This document shows positions 49,111-58,926 of a stretch of 64,000 nt of DNA, one piece after another (positions within the stretch are counted from its first letter, which is position 1; every line of letters begins with the position of its first letter). Made by a program: the position numbers and the translations under genes. The stretch comes from Flavobacterium sp. CS20 (GTDB lineage Bacteria; Bacteroidota; Bacteroidia; Flavobacteriales; Flavobacteriaceae), in the NCBI RefSeq assembly GCF_018080005.1, contig NZ_CP073015.1, forward strand, positions 930,001-994,000. Direction: 5' to 3'. The notes beneath the pieces were generated by a model that saw only the letters and a list, made by a program, of their open reading frames with translations, was not told the origin of the DNA and did not search any database.

Positions 49111-50137
49111 AGTAAAATCCATTTGGAGCTAATCCCACATTTGTTTCAAATATAAAATTGCCTTCAACATCATAAATTTCAACAAAACCATCTGACACAA
49201 AATCCTTAGCATCACTGATATATATAAATCCATCATTAACTTCAAATCCATACATTGTGCCAAATTCTGAAGAAGAATTATACGACAAAAGGGGTTCGTT
49301 ATTTAAAGTGCTTGATGATAGCTGAGTTTTATAAACCGAATTTTCATATGTATAATAGATATTATCGTTGAAAATTCTTAAATTCTTGGCACCATATAGC
49401 TCATTATCTAATGTTTTGGTGCTTGATATGTCTAATGTGTTTAAGTCTATTTGATCTATACCAGACTCATGTAACGCATACAGAAAATTGCCATAAACAA
49501 CTATATTTTGCAACCCAATATTGGTTTCAATTTGTGAGGTTACACTATTATTATTAGGATTTATAACCGAAATCTTGTTTCCAAAACCATAAGCTGCATT
49601 TTGAACATAAATCAATTGCCCATCGGTTTTTATAAATTCAACTGTTTCTCCAATATTGATAATATTTTCAACTTCTAATGCATTGATGTCTATAATAGCC
49701 ACAAAATCATCATCACTTGCATTAAAAGAGGCTTGATTAGTAACATAGGCTTTGCCATCCTTAACCAAACCATACCGTGGCACATCTAAGCCCGTAGTGA
49801 TTTCACCAAGCTTTTCAAAACTAAACCGATCGACTACAGTTATTAAATTAGAGCCATTTGAAATGATATAAGCCCTGTTGTTGTCATCAAAAAATATACT
49901 CTGAGCAAACTGACCTAATGTTTCATCAGGATTAATGCTCGAAAAAATGTTTTGCTCAATCCTCGAAAAATCATTTGAAATATAGGTAACATCTCCTTCT
50001 CCGCCTTCATTTAAAACAAAAACACCTTCGTCAAATTTAGCCGATGGTTCAGAAATATTAGAAACATCGTCGTCTGAAGAACAGGATAAAAATATTAGGC
50101 TTGTCAAAAAAATAAAAATGGTTGTCTTAGTTTTCAT
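49103..50137 (-). CDS. Beta-propeller surface lipoprotein (DUF5074/YncE-like), probable cobalamin-binding partner of BtuB
   Basis: 344 aa. The signal MKTKTTIFIFLTSLIFLSC is followed by SSDDD. The body is a run of YncE-like blades (ITVVDRFSFEKLGEI, VAIIDINALEVENII, KISVINPNNNSVTSQIE, GIDQIDLNTLDISSTKTL). It lies 11 bp after the TonB-dependent receptor that is led by a cobalamin riboswitch. In Bacteroides, BtuG beta-propeller lipoproteins bind vitamin B12 at the cell surface and sit on BtuB. The same role is likely here from context. The 3' end overlaps the convergent ppk1 by 8 nt. Confidence 0.75.
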   Translation of the reverse strand: MKTKTTIFIFLTSLIFLSCSSDDDVSNISEPSAKFDEGVFVLNEGGEGDVTYISNDFSRIEQNIFSSINPDETLGQFAQSIFFDDNNRAYIISNGSNLITVVDRFSFEKLGEITTGLDVPRYGLVKDGKAYVTNQASFNASDDDFVAIIDINALEVENIINIGETVEFIKTDGQLIYVQNAAYGFGNKISVINPNNNSVTSQIETNIGLQNIVVYGNFLYALHESGIDQIDLNTLDISSTKTLDNELYGAKNLRIFNDNIYYTYENSVYKTQLSSSTLNNEPLLSYNSSSEFGTMYGFEVNDGFIYISDAKDFVSDGFVEIYDVEGNFIFETNVGLAPNGFYFN

Positions 50138-50148
50138 AGTTTTAAAAT

Positions 50149-51990
50149 TTAGAATTGTGTGTTTAAACTGATATGTATTGATCGACCAGGCATTGGTCTG
50201 TTATTTACTGTTTCGTAGGCTAAATCAAATATATTTTGAAGCCTAAGACTTAGTTCAGAATGTAAAAACTCTGGAATTTGGCGTGAAACTTGAAAATCAA
50301 ACAAGTTATAGGCTGAAACTTTTTTATTTGGATTATTGTCAGACTGTGTAAATACCGAACCAGTATATCGCCAATAGAGTTGGCTAGACCAAAGGCGATT
50401 GACATAAGATAGTTCTGCGTTGGCTTGATGATACGGAACGTAAATCAATTGCTTTCCTGTATCTTGATTTTCTGAAATGGTATAAGCATATTGACCTTTA
50501 AATTTTAAAGAAGATAGACTGGTCAATGGCATTTGATACCCAACAGAGGTTTCTACACCATAAGTTTGCACCTGGTCTGTGTTTAGTGGTCTCCAAATAT
50601 TTTCTGCATCGGGTAGCCATCTTATCATATCGTTGATATCGTTATAAAATCCAGTTGATGAAAAACTTAAACGCTCAAAACTAAAATCTGCACCCAACTC
50701 GGTTTGATATGAAGTTTCTGCATCCAAATTTGGATTTCCACCATTGATCCAAAACAGATCATTGAATGTTGGCAATCGGTAGTCTTTTGAAGCATGCCAA
50801 CGTATGGTCAAATGTGTATTGGGTTGGTATGATGTCCCTAAACTCAATAAAAACGGATTTTTAAAATCATCATTAACGTCTTGTCTTAAAGAGACTTCAT
50901 AATCAAACTTTTTGTTGATTTGATGTTGAAACAACACCGAAACTCCAGCAATATCTCTATCAGCATCAAAGAGTTGATCACTTTCAGATTGGCTGTTTTG
51001 ATAATGAAGAACAGAATTAATCTTTATCTGTTTTAGCTCAATCCAAAACTCATATTGAAACCATTGCGTTGTAAGTTTGGAAGACGTTGATGTGTTGCGG
51101 TTCAGATTATCGTAATATGTAAAATCTTCTGTCAATAAAGCCAGTTTTAACTTTGATTGATAATTTTTCCAACGACTTTGCCATTCCAACATATTTCTAG
51201 TATCATTATTATCAAACTTGGTTTTAGGATCACTATGTGTGATAAGCGAAAAGTGACGTTCGCCAAAGGTATAATTGCCAAAATACTTTAACTGATTGTT
51301 ATTGCTCAGTTCAAAGTTGACAATTGCATCAAGACTATTGATATTAAACTTACCATTTTCATTTCGTCGGTTTTGCGAAGGGATTTTATAGTCGTTATCA
51401 GATTGTTTTCTGGCAAAAGCCAATTTGAATTGAATCTTATCAAATTGATTTTGATAACTATATTTAGTTTCAAATGTGTTAAAACTACCATAGACCGACT
51501 GAAAATGATGTTCTTCTTTAAGCTCCTTTGGTAAATCTTGATTAAGATGAATGCTTCCACCTATAGCACCAGTGCCATAAAACACGCTGCCACCACCATA
51601 TTTTATAGCTATTGATGAAAAATTTGCACTGAGCAAGGTATTAAAATCTGTTTGACCTGTCAATTGTGAATTGATATTTATACCATTCCAAATCACAGCC
51701 GTTTGTGAAGCAGTAGTTCCTCTGAATGCGGGCGAAGAAACCATGCCATAACCATTTTGTTTAAAATATATCATACTGTGCTGTTGTAATAAATCTGTCA
51801 AGGCAAAGGAAGACTTTTGAATTTCTGAATTTGAAATTTGGGTTTGTTTTTGCCCAATATTAAATACTTTTAAATGTTGATCTGACAAATAAATCGTATC
51901 TAAAGTCTGAACATGATGGTGTTGAGCCCATAAAATTGATGAGCCTAAGATTGCAAAAACTAAAACAGATTTACTAAACATAACTTCCAA
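50149..51990 (-). CDS. btuB: TonB-dependent receptor, BtuB-like
   Basis: 613 aa. The signal peptide ends ILWAQ. The plug domain spans about 50-150 with SPAFRGTTASQTAVIWNGIN and YGGGSVFYGTGAIGGSIHL. The rest is the 22-strand barrel, and the C-terminus PGRSIHISLNTQF ends in Phe as outer-membrane barrels do. Placement directly behind a cobalamin riboswitch indicates that it imports cobalamin or a relative and is shut off when cobalamin is abundant. An alternative start three codons downstream is possible. Confidence 0.88.
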   Translation of the reverse strand: MEVMFSKSVLVFAILGSSILWAQHHHVQTLDTIYLSDQHLKVFNIGQKQTQISNSEIQKSSFALTDLLQQHSMIYFKQNGYGMVSSPAFRGTTASQTAVIWNGININSQLTGQTDFNTLLSANFSSIAIKYGGGSVFYGTGAIGGSIHLNQDLPKELKEEHHFQSVYGSFNTFETKYSYQNQFDKIQFKLAFARKQSDNDYKIPSQNRRNENGKFNINSLDAIVNFELSNNNQLKYFGNYTFGERHFSLITHSDPKTKFDNNDTRNMLEWQSRWKNYQSKLKLALLTEDFTYYDNLNRNTSTSSKLTTQWFQYEFWIELKQIKINSVLHYQNSQSESDQLFDADRDIAGVSVLFQHQINKKFDYEVSLRQDVNDDFKNPFLLSLGTSYQPNTHLTIRWHASKDYRLPTFNDLFWINGGNPNLDAETSYQTELGADFSFERLSFSSTGFYNDINDMIRWLPDAENIWRPLNTDQVQTYGVETSVGYQMPLTSLSSLKFKGQYAYTISENQDTGKQLIYVPYHQANAELSYVNRLWSSQLYWRYTGSVFTQSDNNPNKKVSAYNLFDFQVSRQIPEFLHSELSLRLQNIFDLAYETVNNRPMPGRSIHISLNTQF

Positions 51991-52024
51991 AAACCTCTAT
52001 CCCGAAGGTTTTATGAATTGATTT

Positions 52025-52182
52025 AGGCATCTTGGCAGGTCTCCTGGCTTGCGTCTTTACAAAAAACCTTCCCGTTATAAAACAGTGGTGCGAAGTGATT
52101 TGTAAAGCATACTGACAAGGTTGTCAGCACAAAGTTTACAGTTGCGGGAACAGCTATCGATTTTCACGATATTCCCTTTTAA
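52025..52182 (-). promoter_or_regulatory. Cobalamin riboswitch
   Basis: Read on the minus strand: AAAAGGGAATATCGTG, a TTCCCGCAACTGTAAA segment, GCACCACTG, and the B12 box GCCAGGAGACCTGCC (52034-52048) ahead of the receptor gene. The order and spacing fit the family. Confidence 0.9.
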
Positions 52183-52250
52183 TTTACAATTCTAAAACAG
52201 AATTTGCAAAACCAAATGCAGGACAAATGTAAGTATTTTTTGTTTGTTTT

Positions 52251-52940
52251 TTAATGTTTTTCTTCTACATTTTGCCACAATCTATCATCAGGCAATTTGG
52301 CTTCAAAACACATTTTCTCTTTTTTTGTTGGATGAATAAGGCATAACTTTTTGGCGTGAAGGTGAATACCGCCGTCTGGATTGCTGCGTTTGGCTCCGTA
52401 TTTTAAATCGCCTTTGATAGGACTGCCAATATAAGAGAGTTGCGAGCGTATTTGATGATGACGACCCGTTTCTATCTCAATTTCTAAAAGATGATAATGC
52501 TCTAAAGACTTCAGAACCTTGTATTTTAGAATGGCTTGTTTTGAGCTTGGAATTTCTTTGGGATAGGCGTATGATTTGTTCTGTATGGGATTACGCTTTA
52601 AATAATGCGTGAGGCGAGCTTGATTTTTATCAGGTTTGTTTTTGACCATTGCCCAATATATCTTTTGGGTTTGGCGTTCGCTAAATTGTTTGTTGAGTCG
52701 TGATAAGGCTTTAGAGGTTTTGGCAAATAGCAAAACTCCACTTGTAGGTCGGTCTAATCTGTGGACTACGCCCAAATAGACATTGCCAGCCTTGTTGTAT
52801 TTGTGTTTGAGATAGGTTTTTACGGTTTCACTAAGTGGCTCGTCGCCTGTTGAATCGCCTTGCACTAAACGCCCAACGGGTTTATTGACAACAATTATAT
52901 GATTATCTTCAAAAATGATGTCAAGCGACTGTTTTGACAA
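52251..52940 (-). CDS. RluA-family pseudouridine synthase
   Basis: 229 aa. Catalytic motif VVHRLDRPTSGVLLFAKTSK (the Asp of HRLDR attacks uridine), starting region IIVVNKPVGRLVQGD, and the GRHHQIRSQLSYIG segment. There is no N-terminal S4 domain, so it belongs with RluA/RluC-type stand-alone enzymes. Whether it modifies rRNA or tRNA cannot be told. The downstream hydrolase gene is separate. The C-terminus is near the riboswitch. Confidence 0.9.
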   Translation of the reverse strand: MSKQSLDIIFEDNHIIVVNKPVGRLVQGDSTGDEPLSETVKTYLKHKYNKAGNVYLGVVHRLDRPTSGVLLFAKTSKALSRLNKQFSERQTQKIYWAMVKNKPDKNQARLTHYLKRNPIQNKSYAYPKEIPSSKQAILKYKVLKSLEHYHLLEIEIETGRHHQIRSQLSYIGSPIKGDLKYGAKRSNPDGGIHLHAKKLCLIHPTKKEKMCFEAKLPDDRLWQNVEEKH

Positions 52941-52948
52941 ACTCTGCT

Positions 52949-53731
52949 TTATTTTATGCTATTCAAAAACGCTTTTAAAGACGCCCAATATTCTTCGCTA
53001 TGTATCTGATTAACCCATAAGGCTTTTGAACCGTGATGACCTTTTTGTTTTGGGATGAATTGGGTTTGATTTTGTTGTAGATTATTGTGATTTACTAATT
53101 GAGACAATAATTTAGATTCTTCTAAAGATGATGTTACCCAAAATGGTTGTTTGAGTTCTTTAAAAACAATACTTAAATTTTCGCGTTTGTCGCCAAAATA
53201 ATTACCTGGACTGAAACTTATTACGGCTTTGACTTTCTCGGGATATTTTTTAGCAACAAAAAACACCAAAGCTGATGAATAAGAACTTCCCCATAAAATG
53301 ACAGGTTGCTTGGTTTTTTGATATAAATAATCTAATGCCGCTTCTATGTCTTGTTGTGCATCAACATAATCTGTTGATATGCCTTGGGCTTTGGCTCTTT
53401 CAAAAGTTTGATTGGACTCGCCTGCAAAATCTCCACCTGAGCGTTGATCAATGGCTAAGGCGGTGTAGCCCATTTCACGTAGTCTTGGTGCAATATCGGC
53501 ATATTCTTGTTTGTTGTATCGTGCCTGATGACATAGCAAAATTGGTTGGGCTTTGGATTGTGCTTGATAGAGACGTGCCGAAATTTCTAATCCATCTTTT
53601 GATGGAAAGGTAAGCGTTTCATAGCTTGTGTCAATGTTTAAAGCTTTAGGGTTTGGGGTTTTTTGCAAACTGTTTTGAGATATTGCCATTAGTGTTACAA
53701 AAAAAGTTAAAAAAGTTAAATACAGTTTCAT
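52949..53731 (-). CDS. Exported alpha/beta hydrolase
   Basis: 260 aa. The signal peptide is MKLYLTFLTFFVTLMAISQ. The hydrolase core has ILLCHQARYNKQEY (oxyanion region), VILWGSSYSSALVFFVA (nucleophile Ser in GSSYS) and KGHHGSKALW (candidate His). It resembles dienelactone-hydrolase-like or acyl-peptidase-like proteins. The substrate is unknown. It starts 5 bp after the DUF2147-like gene ends, so they may share a transcript. Confidence 0.8.
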   Translation of the reverse strand: MKLYLTFLTFFVTLMAISQNSLQKTPNPKALNIDTSYETLTFPSKDGLEISARLYQAQSKAQPILLCHQARYNKQEYADIAPRLREMGYTALAIDQRSGGDFAGESNQTFERAKAQGISTDYVDAQQDIEAALDYLYQKTKQPVILWGSSYSSALVFFVAKKYPEKVKAVISFSPGNYFGDKRENLSIVFKELKQPFWVTSSLEESKLLSQLVNHNNLQQNQTQFIPKQKGHHGSKALWVNQIHSEEYWASLKAFLNSIK

Positions 53732-53735
53732 ATCA

Positions 53736-54180
53736 TTAACCTTTAAGATAATCGTTTATATTTTCTACTCTTTGCCAATATTGTGTTCTGTAAAAAAATG
53801 CCCAATAGCCTCTGACATTCAAAACATCTTTATTGTCTTGATCTATCCAAATTTTGCAAGTGTAGGTTTTTCCGTTTTCTGGATCGGTGATTTCACCATC
53901 AACACATTCATTACCTTTGGGTTTAAGATCTTCGATAATAACTAAACCTTCAATGGGTTTATCCTTTTTATCGCCTTTACACTTTGTATATAATCTGTCT
54001 CGTCTAAGATTCATTGAGAATGCGGAGTGCTTTGCCTTCAATATTACCGTTTTCTGTTTTATATACTTTTACAATTGATTTTGCTTCACCATCTTCATCA
54101 ACAGTTTTCCAATAACCTTCAAATTGTTGAGCTACTGATATTTGGCATATTAAAATTGTGGCTAAAATGTATTTTATCAT
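53736..54180 (-). pseudogene. DUF2147 protein, frameshifted
   Basis: The start at 54180 gives a signal peptide (MIKYILATILICQISVAQ) and FEGYWKTVDEDGEAKSIVKV, NIEGKALRI. The frame breaks near 54014, where ILNES runs into a stop and a +1 shift leads to RRDRLYTKCKGDKKDKPIEG, EDLKPKGNECVDGEI and VLNVRGYWAFFYRTQYWQR. The interval is 445 nt, one base too many. Joined, it is a complete DUF2147 protein of about 147 aa, a periplasmic beta-barrel-like family of unknown function. Confidence 0.82.
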
Positions 54181-54389
54181 AACTAAATTGTTTTGTCAAA
54201 TTTAACATTTCTTCTTATAAATCTATCATCTTTTGCTAAGTTTTTAAAAAAAAAAAATCAAACACCAAATTTTGCTTGCTTGTAAGCATGGCTTTTTATA
54301 AAGATTTGAGCATCTCCATTTTTTTTGCTCAGATATAAAACTTCGATATATAAATCCATAAAAAAATGATTTGACAAAAAATGTAGAAA

Positions 54390-55310
54390 TCAAGATTGTT
54401 TTTTGAGTTTTTGTATGCTGGCATTGAGTTCAAAACCCAGTAAAAATATATTAGAGTTTAGCCAAATATAAATCATCAAAATTAATAATGCACCAATTGA
54501 GCCATACAATTTGTTATAATTAGAAAAATTTTCTATATAAAACGAAAACAAATAGGTTGTTATGGTAATCAAGAAAGTCGTGAACAATGCTCCGATTGAG
54601 AAAAAACTAGACTCTCGCCCTTCTCTGGTTCCAAAGTAATACAAAATGGCAATTCCTAAATAAAGCATGATCAGCAATGTGGCATATCGACCAATTTCAG
54701 CCCATAAAATAGTGTCGCCAACAATGCCGAGATCTGTTAAGTTTTCAATCATATAGGTAAAGTAAATTGTAACCGCTACCGAAATTAAAAGTAAAATCGC
54801 AATAATCAAAGCTACGCCAACAGCTACAATGTATTGGCGTATAATTGTGCGATTGATTTTGGTATGATAAGAAAACTCAAAACTGGTAAAAATGGCATTG
54901 ACACCATTTGACATTAAAAAAATAGACAACAAAAAAACAAAAGACAACAAGCCAGCTCTTGGATTGTTGGCAATATCAAGAAAAATTTCATTAAAAAAAT
55001 TTGTCGCTTGTGTAGGCAATAAATCTTCTATAAAATAAAGGACTTCATCTTGAAAATTATCTATAAACGTAATGAAAGGAATCAGGTTTAAAATAAACAA
55101 TAAAAACGGAAAAATAGCCATAAAAAAACTAAAAGCAATGGAGCTTGCCCGTGTTGAAAATGTGCCTTTTATGATGCCAAACAAATACAGTTTAATCAAA
55201 TCATAAAGAGTAAATCCTTCTAATTTTGGCAGTTTAATTTTCTTGCATACTTTCGCAATATCTTTAACAATTGGTGTTTTTGATAGGCTTTTGTCTAAAC
55301 TGTCTGGCAT
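54390..55310 (-). CDS. YihY/BrkB-family inner-membrane protein
   Basis: 306 aa with six predicted membrane helices after a 50-residue cytoplasmic N-terminus. The family motif region is TRASSIAFSFFMAIFPFLLF, with later YHTKINRTIIRQYIVAVGVA and the final GSIGALLILMIYIWLNSNI helix. The role is unproven (it was once thought to be RNase BN). It starts 1 bp after the nadC stop, so the two are co-transcribed. Confidence 0.9.
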   Translation of the reverse strand: MPDSLDKSLSKTPIVKDIAKVCKKIKLPKLEGFTLYDLIKLYLFGIIKGTFSTRASSIAFSFFMAIFPFLLFILNLIPFITFIDNFQDEVLYFIEDLLPTQATNFFNEIFLDIANNPRAGLLSFVFLLSIFLMSNGVNAIFTSFEFSYHTKINRTIIRQYIVAVGVALIIAILLLISVAVTIYFTYMIENLTDLGIVGDTILWAEIGRYATLLIMLYLGIAILYYFGTREGRESSFFSIGALFTTFLITITTYLFSFYIENFSNYNKLYGSIGALLILMIYIWLNSNIFLLGFELNASIQKLKKQS

Positions 55311-55311
55311 T

Positions 55312-56169
55312 TTAAATCGCTTTAAGGCTCATGTCCATATTATGAACCGAATGTGTTAAGGCTCCACTTGATATAAAATCTACACCACAATCAGCATATT
55401 GCTTTGCCGTTTCTAAAGTAATGCCACCGCTGGATTCTGTGTAGCACTTCTGCCCTATCATGTCCACAGCTTTTTTGGTGTCTTGATAATTGAAATTGTC
55501 GAGCAAAATTCTATATACATTATCTTGTTTTAAAATCAATTCAACTTCTTCTATGTTTCTTGCTTCAACGATAATCTTTAAATCTAAATGATGTGTTTTT
55601 AAGTATTTGTGAGTTTTTTGAATAGCTTGAGCAATACCACCAGCAAAATCGATATGATTGTCTTTCAGCATAATCATATCATAAAGGGCAAAACGATGAT
55701 TGACGCCACCGCCGATTTTTACTGCCCATTTTTCAAGGGCACGAATGCCTGGCGTGGTTTTTCGTGTATCTAAAATTTGAGTTTTTGTGTCTTTGAGTTG
55801 CTCAACAAATCTATGGGTTTTGGTTGCAATTGCACTCATACGTCGCATTGCGTTTAAAACCAAACGTTCAGATTTTAAGATGGATTGGCTTGAACCTGAT
55901 ACTGTAAATGCCACATCAGCATTATCAACTTTATCTCCATCATTAAGAAGTGTTTTAACTTCTAATTTAGCATCGACATAGTTAAAAACTTGTTTTGCAA
56001 AATCGATTCCTGCGATAACGCCATTGTCTTTGATTAGAAGTTGAGCTTTACCTTCAGCATCATTTGGAATACAAGCCAAAGACGAATAATCGCCATCGCC
56101 AACATCTTCTCTAACCGCATTTTCTATTATCAAATCAATTTCTTTTTGAAATTGTTTATCACTTATCAT
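55312..56169 (-). CDS. nadC: Nicotinate-nucleotide pyrophosphorylase (quinolinate phosphoribosyltransferase)
   Basis: 285 aa, normal length. Seen: EDVGDGDYSSLACIP, LNAMRRMSAIATKTH, ILDTRKTTPGIRALEKWAVK (substrate-binding Arg/Lys), GGGVNHRFALYDMIMLKDNH, IIVEARNIEE and the ESSGGITLETAKQYAD motif. It converts quinolinate and PRPP to nicotinate mononucleotide in NAD synthesis. Confidence 0.95.
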   Translation of the reverse strand: MISDKQFQKEIDLIIENAVREDVGDGDYSSLACIPNDAEGKAQLLIKDNGVIAGIDFAKQVFNYVDAKLEVKTLLNDGDKVDNADVAFTVSGSSQSILKSERLVLNAMRRMSAIATKTHRFVEQLKDTKTQILDTRKTTPGIRALEKWAVKIGGGVNHRFALYDMIMLKDNHIDFAGGIAQAIQKTHKYLKTHHLDLKIIVEARNIEEVELILKQDNVYRILLDNFNYQDTKKAVDMIGQKCYTESSGGITLETAKQYADCGVDFISSGALTHSVHNMDMSLKAI

Positions 56170-56286
56170 ACAAAAACTTTTAGATTACAAAGTTAATGGA
56201 AATCTATTCAAAAAAATATAATATAAGTTACTAATCAAAGCATATTGATCAGACATTTAAAAATGCAAATTATCTTTTAAATCAAT

Positions 56287-57125
56287 TTAGAATTGAGAGT
56301 TTGTTGAAAACACAATTTCTTTTTTTTGTATCAGGTATAATTTGGCATGTGCATTAGAATCTACTATATCCAATTGTTTAAATTGAGAAGGACTGACGTT
56401 CTTCAAATCTCTTTTTTTTATAATTAATGCAAATGGTTTTTGCGGTAAACTCTTTTGTTTAAAGGCTTTAATACTAATGTTTTTAATCTTTCCTTCACTA
56501 TAAAACTGACTAGAATAGCTTTTTTTATTCAAATAATAAATTTTGTAGTCAGATAAGGTCTCATGATTTAAGATGTATTTGTCTGTTTTTGTGTAATATT
56601 TCACATCGCTGAACAACAGAAATATTGTTGTAGCAAAAACAATCAAAATTGGAAAAATAAGACTCAACCGAATGGCTAATTTTTTGTGATTGTAAGTTGG
56701 CCAATAATAGCTTATCAATAAAGCGATAGGAACTATTGACGGTAAAATATAAGTGTGGATCAAACTGCTTGAAAAGGTAAAGAAAAAAGGCGTCCACAAT
56801 AACCAAAGCAAAAGAAAGCTTACCCATTTGTTTTGTAGGATTTGTCTTTTAGATTCCCAAAGTTTTACAGCCAAAATCTGTATCCAAGGAAACGCAAACG
56901 CAAATAAAAAAACCCATATTATACCCAAGGCTTGTGTTTTGGCAAAACCGTACTTATCACCTTCCCAACCGTCTGAGTCAAAAAAACGCTTAAAATGCTC
57001 GCCAATGATAAAATATTCAAGAAAACCTTTTGTTTCTTGCTCTGCTAGATAATACCAAGGAACTGCTATGAGTAGCATCAATAAAAGTCCTGAAATTAAT
57101 GGCGTATTTTTAAAAAAAATTTTGA
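56287..57125 (-). pseudogene. ArnT-like membrane glycosyltransferase, N-terminus removed by IS66 element
   Basis: The open frame enters from the IS66 end (KIFFKNTPLISGLLL) and continues AVPWYYLAEQETKGFLEYF, HFKRFFDSDGWEGDKYG, several membrane helices (IIWVFLFAFAFPWIQIL) and LIHTYILPSIVPIALLISYY. This is the C-terminal half of a GT83/ArnT-type lipid-dependent glycosyltransferase. About 200-250 N-terminal residues are missing and are not found beyond the element, so the insertion was accompanied by a deletion. Confidence 0.8.
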
Positions 57126-58725
57126 GTAACTAATCAGTCCGCAAATTAGCAATAATATTTAGTGTAGATAAAACTGATTGCTGATTTTTTAAACAAGAAT
57201 CTGTTACAGATCTAAGTATGGCAAAGTTATCACAGCCCTGTTCTGATCTAAATTGTCCAGAGATTTTCTGTTTTACTTTTATATTTCTTATTGCTCTTTC
57301 AGAGGCGTTGTTATCTGGAGGTACATCCAGATGATAGAGGAATGTAAAGATATAGTTCCTGTATTTTATAAGTCTTTTTTTAAAAGTTATTAATTCTTTA
57401 TGTTCTTTTGGCGGATCATGATTTAAGATGATATCCATTCTTTTTTCTATACTTTTCTTTATTGGACAATCCTTGTTAAAGGCTATATCTTTTATATTTT
57501 TCTTAAAGTTGATGGCTTTTAAAAATAAGTTTTTGCAAGCTCTACTCCATTTATGATCGCATTTTCAGTTAGATAGTTTAAATCCCGAAGTAAATGTGCC
57601 ATGCAAATTTGGTGTGATTGAGCGTTGGTATTGAAATGACTCTTCCAACAATCGTGCACTAACACAGCATTTTCAAAACCATTTTCAAAGGTTTGTTCTA
57701 TACTTTTTTGTCCTCTATTATCAGTTATGGTAATAAAGGTTGCTTTTTCATTTTGCCATGTCCACGCCCAGTTTTTGTCTCCTGATACTTTTACTCTGTT
57801 TCATCGCTACCGATAGGTGATTTTGAGTTTGCTATTTCTTGTTTTATCAGATTATATGCAGGTTCAGCTTTAGTGACAAGTTTGTTTAATAAATAGTGTA
57901 TTCCTCCTTCACTTATAGGAATATTAAAAACCGTATTGAACATTTCTTGCATTCTCTTAAAAGGCAAGTATTGTCTGGTATGAAAATATCCTATTAAACT
58001 TTCAATATTATTCCCATAGCTTACGGGTGCATTTGCTTGTGATGGATAGTCGCTTTTTGTTTCACAACCGCAAGGACAAACTTTTTTATAAACCTTGTGT
58101 TCTGTGACTTTTATTTTTATTTCAGGGATGTCAAATACCTGTCGACTTCCTGCATATTGATGTGGAAGTGATGAAAGGTCGTTTCCACAACAGTTACAAT
58201 AATCTGGTATGTGTTCTTCTGTAACATCAGGTATCTCAACCATCTTCAAAGTATTGCCTTTTCTTCCTGTTTGCCCACCTGGCTTACGCCCTGTCTTTAT
58301 TCTTAGGCTTTTCCTCTTTGGTCTATTTTCATCCTTTGAGGGTGGTATGGAGCTATTATTACTGTTTTTTGGAGTTTCATATTTGGTAAGTCGTGCTTTA
58401 AGTTGACTATTTTCTAATTCTAAAGCAATTAGCTTTTTAGAAAGTTCTTCTACCTTCTGCAAGAGTGATTCTATAAGCTTATCCTTTTCCAACTTTTTTT
58501 CTTACAAATGTAGGGTGGTATGTTTGTAACAAACAAATTATTAACCAATTAGTTATCAATCCAAAAAGTTAAAAATGTTGATAAAGGTCTGATTTTTAAA
58601 ATCAAGCTCTAATGAGTGGCTTATTTGAAATTTTTTTTAAAAAATTGAAATAAGCACAAAGAAAATATATGCTCAGTTTGTATTATCCAAAATTTATAGT
58701 CTTATTTTTGACACTGATTAGTTAC
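57126..58725 (-). mobile_element. IS66-family insertion sequence
   Basis: 1600 bp. The terminal inverted repeat GTAACTAATCAGT lies at 57126 with its complement ACTGATTAGTTAC ending at 58725. No matching 8-bp target duplication is visible. Only a tnpC-type gene, broken, is present and no tnpA/tnpB. Confidence 0.85.
57130..58492 (-). pseudogene. IS66-family transposase, broken
   Basis: The N-terminal part (58492 to 57791) has a leucine-zipper helix, the PKNSNNSSIPPSKDENRPKR signature and a zinc-binding CNCCGNDL ... CPCGCETKS region. It stops after SDETE where a frameshift occurs. The middle is readable in other frames (FENAVLVHDCWKSHF, HQICMAHLLRDLNY). The C-terminal part (57438 to 57130) ends with the IS66 signature PDNNASERAIRNIKVKQKIS. 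At least two lesions separate the parts. Confidence 0.85.
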
Positions 58726-58926
58726 CCTTCAATAAATATAACTCACGTTAAATAAATACAACTTTTAAATTTGGCTTAAAAATATATTTTTTTTTTTTTT
58801 TAAAAATTGGATGATATGTTTTTTTATAATAAATTTGACACGGTATTAATAACAAATAATTAAAATTATAACATATTAAATACCGAAAACTTAAATATAT
58901 GTCTGTCAGATTAAAAAAACAAATTC
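58726..58926. other. AT-rich intergenic region
   Basis: 200 bp, almost entirely A and T, including a run of thirteen or more T at about 58788-58801. It presumably holds the promoter of the lipoprotein gene at 58927. No clear box is chosen. Confidence 0.4.
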
